Assembly (NCBI RefSeq): GCF_003324525.1
Contig: NZ_QGDC01000010.1
Coordinates: 62,001-126,000 of the forward strand
DNA length: 64,000 nucleotides
Direction: 5' to 3'
Source: Mucilaginibacter hurinus
GTDB lineage: Bacteria > Bacteroidota > Bacteroidia > Sphingobacteriales > Sphingobacteriaceae
In this document: positions 26,959-35,717 of the stretch, piece by piece
Numbering within the stretch: position 1 is the stretch's first letter
Layout: each line of letters opens with the position of its first letter
Made by a program: the position numbers and the translations under genes
Notes under the pieces: generated by a model
Database searches by the model: none
What the model saw: the letters and a program-made list of their open reading frames with translations, nothing else
What the model was told of the DNA's origin: nothing

Positions 26959-26987
26959 TTGCAAATCGCTTGCAAATGTTTGCAAAT
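26959..26987. repeat. Three direct copies of TTGCAAAT at 10-11 bp spacing
   Basis: Copies start at 26959, 26970 and 26980, so they face the same side of the helix. Spacing and position after a tRNA gene fit binding sites of an integrase arm or a repressor. This is a pattern observation only. Confidence 0.6.
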
Positions 26988-27103
26988 TTTACAGCAACCA
27001 AACCGGGTTATTGATTTGATTAATTGTATACAATATACGAAATTTACCGGAATTATCAAGGCAAAGTTTAAGTTTACCTTACTCCCCGGCATGCCGGAGG
27101 TAT

Positions 27104-27137
27104 CCCCCAGTAGCCCCCAGCTACCCCCTACCACCCC
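27104..27137 (-). other. Regular G-quadruplex-forming sequence
   Basis: On the minus strand: G4-N5-G5-N5-G5-N5-G5, all three loops exactly five bases. A further C3 run follows at 27140. It lies in the non-coding space before hsdM. Confidence 0.65.
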
Positions 27138-27151
27138 TTCCCGTGGGTTAC

Positions 27152-27238
27152 CGTCAAAAATTTTTGCTAAAAATTTGACGCCAGAAAAGCAGCCTAATAG
27201 AGAAGTGAATTCCCTGCCAAAAATTTTCGCAGAAAATT
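27152..27238. promoter_or_regulatory. Two related hairpins upstream of hsdM
   Basis: First: 27152-27180, inner arms of 8 bp (27158-27165 / 27169-27176) around a 3-nt loop, extended by cgtc/gacg. Second: 27222-27238, 7-bp arms aattttc/gaaaatt with loop gca. They share the core aatttt-gc-aaaatt. The second covers the place where the -33 element of the hsdM promoter should be. Confidence 0.55.
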
Positions 27239-27256
27239 CAAATCAAAAAATTAGAT

Positions 27257-27264
27257 TAGCTTTG
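27257..27264 (+). promoter_or_regulatory. Candidate -7 box for the hsd operon
   Basis: TAGCTTTG matches TAnnTTTG 34 bp before the hsdM ATG. The -33 position is occupied by an inverted repeat, suggesting regulation. Confidence 0.5.
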
Positions 27265-27298
27265 CCGATTTTTTAACCGGGAGATACTAATTTTTACT

Positions 27299-28879
27299 AT
27301 GGCTCAACTTACACTTGATAAACTGGAATCGTGGCTTTGGGATTCAGCCAACATACTGAGGGGCAGCATCGATAGCTCAGATTTCAAGAACTATATATTC
27401 GGATTACTATTCTTAAAACGTGCTAATGATGTGTACGAAGAAGAAGTAATTAACATCATGGAGCGTGACAACCTGAGCCGGGAAGAGGCCGAAGAAGAGC
27501 CTTTTATTAAACTACCGGCAGAAGCCCAGTGGGAAGAACTTAAAAAGGTAACGGAAAATATTGGCGTTGCACTGGATAAAGCCTTTGCAGCGATAGAGCG
27601 TGAGAACACCAAATACTTGGAGGGTGTATTAACCACCACAAAGTTTGGCGATAAAGACCGTCTGAGTGATGAAGTGCTGCAAAGGCTACTACGCCACTTC
27701 AACCAGCATTCATTAGCCAACAAGGACTTATACACCCCGGACCTTTTGGGCGATGCTTATGAGTACCTGATTAAGCAGTTTGCGGACGATGCCGGGAAGA
27801 AAGGTGGCGAGTTTTATTCCCCGCAGGGCGTGGTAAAAACAATAGTGCAATTAATCAAACCACAGCCTAAGCATAAGATATATGACCCCACATTTGGCAG
27901 CGGGGGCATGTTGATAGAGTCTGCTAAATATGTAGCTCAATTACCGGGCGGTAAGGTTAATAACAACATTAACGTATCGCTTTACGGACAGGAGAAAAAT
28001 GTTGGTACATGGGCTATCGGCAAGATGAACATGATACTACATAACTTTGTTGAAGCAGACTTACGTAAAGGTGATACCCTTACCAACCCGCAGCATTTAG
28101 AAAATGATAGTTTAATGCTGTTCGACCGGGTTATTGCCAATCCTCCGTTCTCACAAGATGCGTGGTGGGGGTTGATTGAGGCTAACCGGGAAGTACAGTT
28201 AGATAAAAATGGTAAGGAAAAGAAGTCCACGCCAAACTATACCAAAGAGGTAGTTGATAAGCATGGGCGGTTTCAGTATGGTATCCCGCCACGTGGTTAC
28301 GCCGACTTAGCATTTTTGCAGCACATGATTGCTTCGCTAAAGCAAGACGGCAAAGCCGGGGTAGTGTTACCACATGGGACATTATTTAGAAGTGGCGCAG
28401 AGGGTTCAATAAGAGAAAAGCTTTTGAAAGAAGACCTTATAGAGGGTATTGTGGGGTTACCGCCAGCACTATTTTACAATACCGGTATCCCGGCTTCCAT
28501 TTGGATTATCAATAAAAGCAAACCGGAACTTTTAAGAAACTCAGTTATAGTAATTGATGCGAGCAAAGAGTATAAGGAAGGCAGTAATCAAAACGAGTTG
28601 ACAAATGGTAATGTCAAATCTATCTTAGAAGCTTATAATCACTTTGCCCAACAGGAATTAGTAGCCGTACCCGTGCTTGAAAGCTTTGCAAGGCTTGTCC
28701 CGGTAAGCGAGATTGCCGGTAATGACTACAACCTGAATATTAGCCGATATATTGACACCCATGTTAAGGTTGAAGAAATAGACTTACATAAAGTTAAAGT
28801 GCGAATCGAACAGTTAGAGCTTAAAGAAAACGTCATTAATGAAAAGTTGCAAATTCTGTTAGCTGAACTGGGATTATGA
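27299..28879 (+). CDS. hsdM: Type I restriction-modification DNA methyltransferase subunit
   Basis: 526 residues. The N-terminal helical HsdM_N domain begins LDKLESWLWDSANILRG. The N6-adenine methyltransferase has SAM-binding motif I at D196 (DPTFGSGGM) and catalytic motif IV N281-P-P-F284. The C-terminal coiled segment (VEEIDLHKVKVRIEQLELKENV) contacts HsdS. Two copies with one HsdS make the modification enzyme; all three hsd products make the restriction enzyme. The stop overlaps the hsdS start by 4 bp. Confidence 0.97.
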   Translation: MAQLTLDKLESWLWDSANILRGSIDSSDFKNYIFGLLFLKRANDVYEEEVINIMERDNLSREEAEEEPFIKLPAEAQWEELKKVTENIGVALDKAFAAIERENTKYLEGVLTTTKFGDKDRLSDEVLQRLLRHFNQHSLANKDLYTPDLLGDAYEYLIKQFADDAGKKGGEFYSPQGVVKTIVQLIKPQPKHKIYDPTFGSGGMLIESAKYVAQLPGGKVNNNINVSLYGQEKNVGTWAIGKMNMILHNFVEADLRKGDTLTNPQHLENDSLMLFDRVIANPPFSQDAWWGLIEANREVQLDKNGKEKKSTPNYTKEVVDKHGRFQYGIPPRGYADLAFLQHMIASLKQDGKAGVVLPHGTLFRSGAEGSIREKLLKEDLIEGIVGLPPALFYNTGIPASIWIINKSKPELLRNSVIVIDASKEYKEGSNQNELTNGNVKSILEAYNHFAQQELVAVPVLESFARLVPVSEIAGNDYNLNISRYIDTHVKVEEIDLHKVKVRIEQLELKENVINEKLQILLAELGL

Positions 28880-30105
28880 AAAAAAACGAAATTCTTATTG
28901 AAGGATGGCGTTCTGATTATATTGGAATGCTTGCATCGTTTCAGAAGGGAAAAAAGGTTGATGTACAGAATTCAATGGACGAAAATTGTATGCCAGTAAT
29001 TGGAGCCGGTTCTTTTGAAGGAAATTATATTAATTTTTCAATTTCGGCAAGTGGTGTAAAATGCGACTTAGATGATATTCTTATGTTATGGGATGGGGAA
29101 CGCTCCGGTCTAACAACGATTGGACACCAAGGTATTATTGGGTCTACCGTAACTAAGATAACGCCCAAAATTACAATCAATCCATACTTTTTATATTATC
29201 AATTACAGAATAATTACTCTTGGATACAAAAGAATAGGACAGGCTCGGGTATACCTCACGTCCCGAGTGACCTTCCAAAGACATTGATTATCCACTACCC
29301 CATCTCATTATCTGAGCAACAAAAGATAGCGGAAATCCTATCGACTGTAGATGATAAAATCAATATCATTACAACCCAAATAGTCGAAACAGAAAAACTT
29401 AAGCAGGGCTTAACGCAACAATTGCTTATTAAAGGTATAGGACACACTGCGTTTAAAAGTTCTGAATTGGGTGAGATACCGGAAAGTTGGATAAAAGCTG
29501 TTTTTGCTTATGTTATTGAGAGCATAAACTATGGCCCTCGATTTAGTGCCAATGATTATTCTTTAACCGGTAATGTTAAAACAATAAGAGGTACAGACAT
29601 CAATAAAAAAGGGGAAATCAAGTACGAACAGGTTCCCCTTGCGCTCTTGGATGAAGAAATAATTACTCAACATAAATTGAGGGAAAATGATGTCATAATG
29701 ATAACCACCGCAGACTGTGGCCTAACAGGTGTGTTTTATAATCAAGATATTCCGTTTATACCGAGTGCGTATGCTGTAAGGATAAGGCTCAATGATAAAT
29801 TGATGGCAAAGTATTTTAAATATTTTATGCAGTCTAATTTTGCGATTAGCCAAGTGAAGAAGTTTGCGAGAAAAGGAACTATTTCTAATTTGCCAGCATC
29901 AGATATATTGAAGTTTTCAATACCCCTCCCCCCAATTGAAGACCAAGCTAAAATAGTTGAAGTCTTAGAAACTATAGATAAAAAGCTGACTTTACTTGCG
30001 AGTAAACAAAGTCTTTACATTGATTTTAAAATAAGTTTGATGCAGCAACTCCTTACCGGTAAAGTCCGGGTAAATACTTACCAACCAGAAAGCGCAGTAG
30101 CATGA
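28876..30105 (+). CDS. hsdS: Type I restriction-modification specificity subunit
   Basis: 409 residues with two target-recognition domains, each followed by a conserved helix: LSEQQKIAEILSTVDDKIN (about 153-171) and PPIEDQAKIVEVLETIDKKL (about 354-373). LTQQLL and LMQQLLTGKVRV repeat after each helix. The recognition domains define a bipartite DNA target that cannot be read from the sequence. This gene looks richer in A/T than hsdM and hsdR, as is usual for exchanged specificity genes. Overlaps hsdM and hsdR by 4 bp each. Confidence 0.95.
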   Translation: MKKNEILIEGWRSDYIGMLASFQKGKKVDVQNSMDENCMPVIGAGSFEGNYINFSISASGVKCDLDDILMLWDGERSGLTTIGHQGIIGSTVTKITPKITINPYFLYYQLQNNYSWIQKNRTGSGIPHVPSDLPKTLIIHYPISLSEQQKIAEILSTVDDKINIITTQIVETEKLKQGLTQQLLIKGIGHTAFKSSELGEIPESWIKAVFAYVIESINYGPRFSANDYSLTGNVKTIRGTDINKKGEIKYEQVPLALLDEEIITQHKLRENDVIMITTADCGLTGVFYNQDIPFIPSAYAVRIRLNDKLMAKYFKYFMQSNFAISQVKKFARKGTISNLPASDILKFSIPLPPIEDQAKIVEVLETIDKKLTLLASKQSLYIDFKISLMQQLLTGKVRVNTYQPESAVA

Positions 30106-33100
30106 GCCAATCCCCCGAGTATACTTTTAGCGAGGTGCCTGCTATTGAGTTGTTTAGAAAGCTTGGCTATCAGTATTGGGATGGCAGCGGTACAGATGAG
30201 CGTACCGGTATTACCGAAATAACCCTTAAAGACCGGCTACTACAAGCTATTAAGCGCCTTAACCCTTGGATTGACAATAATAACCTAAACAAGGCGTACG
30301 ATAAGATTACAGACGCACAGGGCGCATCCCTGATAGAAATAAATCAAAACTTTTGGGAGCTGTTAAAGGGTGCCGCCTTTTCAGTCAAGCAGGTGATACG
30401 AGGTAAAGACGAGTTTATCCCTGTTAAGTATATTGAGTACGATGCCGAGCGGATTAATGACAACGACTTCTTAGTAGTTAACCAGTTAAAATTCCATGGC
30501 ACTGCCCGGCATTCAGTACCAGACTTAGTGGTTTATGTCAATGGCCTCCCGGTGGGGGTTATTGAATGTAAATCACCAACCTCTCACAATGCTTTTGAGA
30601 ATGCCTACAGCGACTTGGATTTTTACCAGCGCAACTCTGAAAAATTGTTTTATTACAACCAGATATGCGCAGCTATTTGGGAGGTCGGCGGGAGATATGG
30701 CGCAATTAACTCACCAGCCGCCTTTTATTCAGTGTATCGCCTGAAACCCTTTGAGGAGGTTGCCGGTATTATCACTGAGCAGGATAAATTAATATATAAC
30801 CTGTTCCAAAAGGAGAGGTTGCTGGATATTATTCGGCACTTTGTCATTTTCGAAGTTGACGAGGGGAAGGTAATTAAAAAGCTACCTCGTTACCAACAAA
30901 TCAGGGCTACTAACAACACTATAGAGAAATTACAAGGAGGGCAAGGGGGCGTAGTCTGGCATACCCAAGGTAGTGGTAAGTCTATCACAATGGCCTACGT
31001 TACCCGGAAGCTACAGGCACCAGAATTTGGCTTTGATAACCCTACGGTAATAGTGATGACCGACCGAAAGGATTTAGATGCACAGATAACCGGAACTTTT
31101 AGGAACGTTGGCCTAAAGAATGTGAGACAGGCTACTTCTGTAAGGAATTTGGATAGGTTATTAAGAAATGACTACGGGGGTATCATTACCACTACTATAC
31201 AAAAATTTCAGGAGGTTGATAAAGATGCTACCGATACCCCCGACCAGACAGAGGCCGAAGAAGAGCGATTAAAAGTGGAAAAGCATATAAGTAACAATGT
31301 GCTTTTTAAAATCACAAAGATTGCAAGAGATGGCCGGTGGGAAGAAATTGAACGGGAAGAAGTAAAGCTGGAAGAGTTATCTGATAAAAAGAACCTTTAT
31401 GTTTTAGTAGACGAAGCCCACCGCTCCCAATACGGCTTTCTTGCCACTTTTATGCGCTCTGTGCTGCCCCATGCCAAGTTTGTAGCGTTCACTGGTACGC
31501 CAATATCAAAAGAAGATAAAAGTACGTTAGGCGAGTTCTATGGCGGCGATTATCTGGACACTTACACCATTAAAGAGGCAGTGGCTGATGGTGCCACAGT
31601 TGAGCTGCTGTATGATGAGGGCATAGCCAAACTGGATGTTAAAAAAGATGAACTGGATGCAGAGTTTCACGAAAAGTTCGGCCATGAATCGGAAAAGAAA
31701 CAGGAATTACTAAAAGATAAAGCCCTTAAAACCTATCAGTTCTCGGCAAGCCGCATCGGTGAGATAAGCAAGCACATTATCAATCATTTTCAGGAGAAAA
31801 TATACAGCAACGGCAACAAAGCAATGCTGGTTTGTGATGGCCGGTTTGGTGCCATACGTTATAAGCAAGCCTTTGAAGCGTTACGAGCTGAGGGTTACCA
31901 CGATTTTGACGCCAAGGTTGTGGTGAGCATTGGTTCGCCTAAAACGGATGAGGTAGCTGAAGAGTACTACAAAACGGTTGAATGGAATAAAAACCACCCG
32001 CATGACACTCAACCAATTTGGGTAGTTGCACCCGATGACATAAAGCAGGTTACCGAAGATTACAAGCTTCCCTTTGGGGATGTTACTGACATTGAAAAAT
32101 CAGGTAGGAAGAAGTTTGACAACACAGCCATCCTGATAGTGTCCGATATGTTGCTAACCGGGTATGATGCCCCAATAGCCTCCTGCTTATATCTCGATAA
32201 GCCATTAAAGGAGCATAATCTGTTACAGGCGATAGCTCGTGTTAACCGAAGTAGAAAAGGCAAGGCCGCAGGGTACATTGTTGATTACTTTGGTATTTCA
32301 GCGTTCCTAATACAGTCATTGGAGATTTTCTCCGGCGACATTCGGCCAAACGACATTCTTAAGAACATCAATGAGGAATATCCAAAGCTTGAATTAAACC
32401 ACAATAAGCTGGTTGATTTTTTCAGGCCACTAAAAGCGGATAGACATTTAGACCGCAACAAATATGTTGATGAAGCCCTGCGCTATATTGAACCTGTAGA
32501 TAAGCGGGACAACTTCAAAGAGCTTTTAAAGCAGTTTAACAAATCGGTTGCTATTGTGCTGCCGGATGTTAAGGCCATAAAGTTTCTGGATGATTTCAAG
32601 TTATACAACGAGATTAAGCTCAGGGCTAAGAATGCTTACCCGGACGATGAGGAGTTGAAGATAACCAAGGACGAAAGCCAGATGCTGCAAACCCTGATTG
32701 ATACCTATTTGAAATCGGAAGGTATTGAGTCGTTACTGAACGAACCGGTTTCTATTATCGATAAAGATAAGTTTAAAGAGGAAATACTGAATGCATCACC
32801 TGCTACCACAGAGCTTAAAATGCGTAATAACCTGATACACGTTATCAAGGTTGGATTAGAAAAGAACCCGGACTTTTACCGGCCTTTGGCTGAGCGGTTA
32901 GAGCAGCTATTGAAAGAGCGTAAAGAAGACAGGATAACGCAAATAAGCCTGTTAAAGGCATTTGCCGACATTCAGGATGTAATCGCTAACGAACAGCGGG
33001 AAGGTGCATCTAAGGGCTTCATCACAGAGCAGCAGGTTGCTGTTTACAATACCATGAAAACTATTTATGGTGCCGAAGATGCTGAGGCAGCCACAAATGC

Positions 33101-33278
33101 GTTATTTGATAATATAACCGGCGAGTTGGAAATTATCGGTTGGGAAGCTAAGGGAATGGTGCTACATGAGATGGAGAAAAAAATAATTTCCATTTTGAAA
33201 GATAAGATTGACCGACCCGCCGCTAAGATTAAGGCTAAAGAATTGATTGAGGTTTTAAAGCGAAATAAACATGCCTGA
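30102..33278 (+). CDS. hsdR: Type I restriction endonuclease subunit
   Basis: 1058 residues. The nuclease core PD-(D/E)xK is seen at D141 (VPDLVVY) and E155-C-K157 (VIECKSP). The SF2 translocase follows: Walker A with K293 (TQGSGKS), DEAH box at 437-440 (VDEAHRSQYG), motif III FTGTPI and motif VI IARVNRSRKGK. The C-terminal helical part binds the methylase core. All key residues are present, so the enzyme should be active. It overlaps hsdS by 4 bp and the metallopeptidase gene by 8 bp. Confidence 0.96.
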   Translation: MSQSPEYTFSEVPAIELFRKLGYQYWDGSGTDERTGITEITLKDRLLQAIKRLNPWIDNNNLNKAYDKITDAQGASLIEINQNFWELLKGAAFSVKQVIRGKDEFIPVKYIEYDAERINDNDFLVVNQLKFHGTARHSVPDLVVYVNGLPVGVIECKSPTSHNAFENAYSDLDFYQRNSEKLFYYNQICAAIWEVGGRYGAINSPAAFYSVYRLKPFEEVAGIITEQDKLIYNLFQKERLLDIIRHFVIFEVDEGKVIKKLPRYQQIRATNNTIEKLQGGQGGVVWHTQGSGKSITMAYVTRKLQAPEFGFDNPTVIVMTDRKDLDAQITGTFRNVGLKNVRQATSVRNLDRLLRNDYGGIITTTIQKFQEVDKDATDTPDQTEAEEERLKVEKHISNNVLFKITKIARDGRWEEIEREEVKLEELSDKKNLYVLVDEAHRSQYGFLATFMRSVLPHAKFVAFTGTPISKEDKSTLGEFYGGDYLDTYTIKEAVADGATVELLYDEGIAKLDVKKDELDAEFHEKFGHESEKKQELLKDKALKTYQFSASRIGEISKHIINHFQEKIYSNGNKAMLVCDGRFGAIRYKQAFEALRAEGYHDFDAKVVVSIGSPKTDEVAEEYYKTVEWNKNHPHDTQPIWVVAPDDIKQVTEDYKLPFGDVTDIEKSGRKKFDNTAILIVSDMLLTGYDAPIASCLYLDKPLKEHNLLQAIARVNRSRKGKAAGYIVDYFGISAFLIQSLEIFSGDIRPNDILKNINEEYPKLELNHNKLVDFFRPLKADRHLDRNKYVDEALRYIEPVDKRDNFKELLKQFNKSVAIVLPDVKAIKFLDDFKLYNEIKLRAKNAYPDDEELKITKDESQMLQTLIDTYLKSEGIESLLNEPVSIIDKDKFKEEILNASPATTELKMRNNLIHVIKVGLEKNPDFYRPLAERLEQLLKERKEDRITQISLLKAFADIQDVIANEQREGASKGFITEQQVAVYNTMKTIYGAEDAEAATNALFDNITGELEIIGWEAKGMVLHEMEKKIISILKDKIDRPAAKIKAKELIEVLKRNKHA

Positions 33279-33963
33279 CGTAGTTTACGGTAGCAGTACG
33301 ATTCAATATACCATTGAGGAAAAGGAAGGGCTTAAAGCGCATTATATTAGTGTGCAAAAAGGTGTAGGTGTAGTATTAAAGGGCAAAGCTGTACCGCTGT
33401 ACAAAGCCGACCAAATGATACTGAAAAAAGCCCGGTGGATACTCAATAAGCTGGATTTAGTGAAGCAGGTTGATGCCGATGAAATCGTTACCGGTTCCCG
33501 TATACCCTACCTTGGGCGGAAGTACTACGCTGAAATTATTTTTGATTCTAAGGTTGAAGGGGTAACGGTAGACTTCAATCATTCTCAATTTAAGTTTACA
33601 GTAAACCCGTTCATAGATATTCAGGTTGAGATAGGTAAAGCACTTAAACAATTCTACAAGGCTAAAGCCGTTGAAAAGATTAACCCACGTATTCGCAAGT
33701 GGTCTACCGCTACCGGACTACCCTACAACAAAATCAAATTCCTTTTTTTGGAGAAACGTTGGGGGAGCTGTACGGACACCAACAATATTATCATTAATAT
33801 AGATACTATTAAGTTACCATTCTCACTGATTGATTATGTAATAGTACATGAGTTGGTACATACTAAAATTAAAAATCATTCAAAGGAATATTGGGCTGAG
33901 TTGTCCAAGTATATTGGTAACTGGCAAGAACTTGATGAAAGGATTTATAGGCTACAAATTTAG
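33271..33963 (+). CDS. YgjP-type (DUF45) M48-like metallopeptidase linked to hsdR
   Basis: 230 residues. The zinc site is H193-E-L-V-H197 (VIVHELVHTKIKNHS), followed by EYWAELSKYIG, the usual YgjP/SprT-like signature. Upstream, FLEKRWGSCT matches the conserved RWGSC segment. The N-terminal half is a beta-rich domain (HYISVQKGVGVVLKG). The start overlaps hsdR by 8 bp, so it belongs to the cassette. Such peptidases are often found beside type I systems; their role is not known and could be control of HsdR levels. Confidence 0.88.
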   Translation: MPDVVYGSSTIQYTIEEKEGLKAHYISVQKGVGVVLKGKAVPLYKADQMILKKARWILNKLDLVKQVDADEIVTGSRIPYLGRKYYAEIIFDSKVEGVTVDFNHSQFKFTVNPFIDIQVEIGKALKQFYKAKAVEKINPRIRKWSTATGLPYNKIKFLFLEKRWGSCTDTNNIIINIDTIKLPFSLIDYVIVHELVHTKIKNHSKEYWAELSKYIGNWQELDERIYRLQI

Positions 33964-34451
33964 CGGCGCCGCCCGGCACTCAAACGATTGAGAGGTTCTG
34001 CTGCGCAGGGCAATCTATCAAGGAAACTTAGGCAGAGAAGAATATTCCATAGCATTATCACAGAATGATTGATGCTAAAAACCTTAACAAATTAAAATTG
34101 CCACAGTATTCTAAAGTGACGCTTCATATATTATAAGTTATATTAATCTTTTCTATTTCTATTAACTATTACTATTAATTATATATGGTGTGGTCTTTAA
34201 CGGGGTAACTACGGGGTTTTCAAGGTTGTTTTCGGGCTACCCTATCTTTATCTTTTATAGTAAAAAAATACTTCAATGCACCGCTTGACAGGGCTCAAAT
34301 ATAGACTATATTTGCATTATAAATAATTGATAATTAGATTCTTGTATAAAATAAACTTTAGTACCCAAATAAAACTATAATAGTTATTATGTGAGGTGCC
34401 AGCATGATGATGGTACAAGTAAAGTAGAGTGAGAAAAAAATAATAACAAAC
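33964..34451. other. Non-coding region after the restriction cassette
   Basis: About 490 bp, AT-rich after 34110. It holds a promoter-like palindrome at 34285-34314, described separately. I see no gene on either strand that I trust; a minus-strand frame at 34317-34571 overlaps the next gene and has low-complexity composition. Confidence 0.55.
34285..34314 (+). promoter_or_regulatory. Promoter with palindromic -7 element
   Basis: TTG at 34285-34287, 19-bp spacer, TATATTTG at 34307-34314. The -7 box is half of a perfect inverted repeat (34296-34304 / 34306-34314 around one A), so the minus strand shows the same box. It points to the small ORF at 34452. Confidence 0.6.
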
Positions 34452-34520
34452 ATGAACAACGAAAACAACGAAAACAAACCAGTTATCCTTAACACCCCGG
34501 CGGGGTTCAAATGGACTTAA
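34452..34520 (+). pseudogene. Short ORF, probably the 5' stub of a lost gene
   Basis: ATG then 22 codons: MNNENNENKPVI, then LNTPAGFKWT and stop. It follows the strong promoter above by about 140 bp and overlaps the end of the convergent 321-residue gene. The Asn/Glu-rich start looks like a real N-terminus, and the truncation at the point where the next gene begins suggests a deletion junction. It could also be a functional micro-ORF. Confidence 0.3.
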
Positions 34521-35472
34521 ATAAGGTAATCTGTTCAAAAGTATCATGAATGAGGTTGTATTTAATCTCAAGATCTTTTAGTTTAAGTATATGGTTGTTT
34601 CTGCTCAATTCATTAATTTGATAAAACAACTTTTTATCCATCTCACTCATGGCTAACCAGTTACAATTTAAGTAACCTACCATACCCTCTAAAGCGCCGA
34701 AATGTTTGTTTGATACCAACCCCGGATCAGTATAAATAACTAAAGAGTTGCCAATACTGGGGTAAAAATGTAAACCTTCAATAATAGATGCATCGGTTAA
34801 TCCGTTGTCATCCAATCTGGAAATAAAAGAGTTTGCTATATGCTTAATGTTTGAATCATCGTGATCTGCTGCCGCTACATAAAACACCCAGTGCATCCAC
34901 GCCAACACAGGCTGTGCTGCACTTCGTTCATCTTTTAACAAGCACCACGCCGGCAAAGCTGCTTTTAGCTTTGCAGTGCATTGTACTATAAGCCCGTTGG
35001 CCATTTCAGACAAAAGCGAACTTAGCTTCTCATGAAAATCTTTGATCTCACCAGCCGATTTAGCCGCTTCAAGTAAATATTCGGTGTTAAAGTAAATAGT
35101 GCCTGTACCAGAATCCATGTACTTTAAACTTATGCTGTCTATCTTAATTTTTATATCAGCAGAAACATTGCCGGTCAACTCGTTCACTTTTTGCTGCAGT
35201 GCAGCATCGGGCAGGTAATCAAATTCCATTAAATACCTCGGAGTAATTGTTTCGCCCTGGTAAGTGTCTACATCAAAGCTCAATTTGCTCGACCGTGGTT
35301 GATTAGAAAAATATCGCCAAATCCCATTTCCGGGATCTTGCTGTAATCTCTCTAAAAGTACATTTTGAAATGCTGCATATCCGGAATGAATAAGCTCCTG
35401 GATATTTATGAATAGCTGAGTTTTAAATGGACCGACAAACGTTAGATAACTGCTCGAATTGGCTTTAAACAT
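34507..35472 (-). CDS. Hypothetical protein (321 aa), possibly C-terminally truncated
   Basis: A soluble protein without signal peptide or membrane helix. It starts MFKANSSSYLTFVGPFK, has a beta-rich N-terminal half (LSFDVDTYQGETITPRY, IKIKIDSISLKYMD) and a helical second half ending NHILKLKDLEIKYNLIHDTFEQI. The last helix is coiled-coil-like and stops abruptly at ITLFKSI, as if a following membrane domain were missing. I do not recognise the family. The truncated look, the short ORF facing it and the adjacent restriction cassette suggest a rearrangement end point at about 34505. Confidence 0.5.
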   Translation of the reverse strand: MFKANSSSYLTFVGPFKTQLFINIQELIHSGYAAFQNVLLERLQQDPGNGIWRYFSNQPRSSKLSFDVDTYQGETITPRYLMEFDYLPDAALQQKVNELTGNVSADIKIKIDSISLKYMDSGTGTIYFNTEYLLEAAKSAGEIKDFHEKLSSLLSEMANGLIVQCTAKLKAALPAWCLLKDERSAAQPVLAWMHWVFYVAAADHDDSNIKHIANSFISRLDDNGLTDASIIEGLHFYPSIGNSLVIYTDPGLVSNKHFGALEGMVGYLNCNWLAMSEMDKKLFYQINELSRNNHILKLKDLEIKYNLIHDTFEQITLFKSI

Positions 35473-35717
35473 TACCCAAAATTATAATGAAGTGAATATA
35501 ATGCAAGAATTATTTAGATTGATTGACCCATATTATGCTTTTAAATATACATTAAATATATATCCATAGCTATAGATTTGAACTGTAAAAGTCAGCCATT
35601 GTGTAAGAAGGCTGTACATGACACAGTAAATTATTTTAGTAAGCTGTAAAAATAGCGCAATACAGTTTTACGCAGGAATGATGGTACAATAAATAATTCT
35701 GTACAGCTTTGCCGGCG

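Noticed and set aside
26956..27276. Plus-strand 106-residue frame between tRNA-Val and hsdM
   Set aside because: Its composition follows the repeats, C-runs and hairpins of the region; it has no family resemblance and looks like chance.
26888..34506. Toxin-antitoxin, CRISPR or wider defence island around the restriction genes
   Set aside because: Apart from hsdMSR and the metallopeptidase no defence gene, spacer array or integrase is visible.
34500..34512. GGTTCAAAT at the right border as a copy of the tRNA-Val T loop (att site)
   Set aside because: Only about eight of nine bases match and the flanks do not; too short to call an attachment site.
34317..34571. 84-residue minus-strand hydrophobic frame
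   Set aside because: It overlaps the 321-residue gene in a different frame and its sequence is low-complexity.
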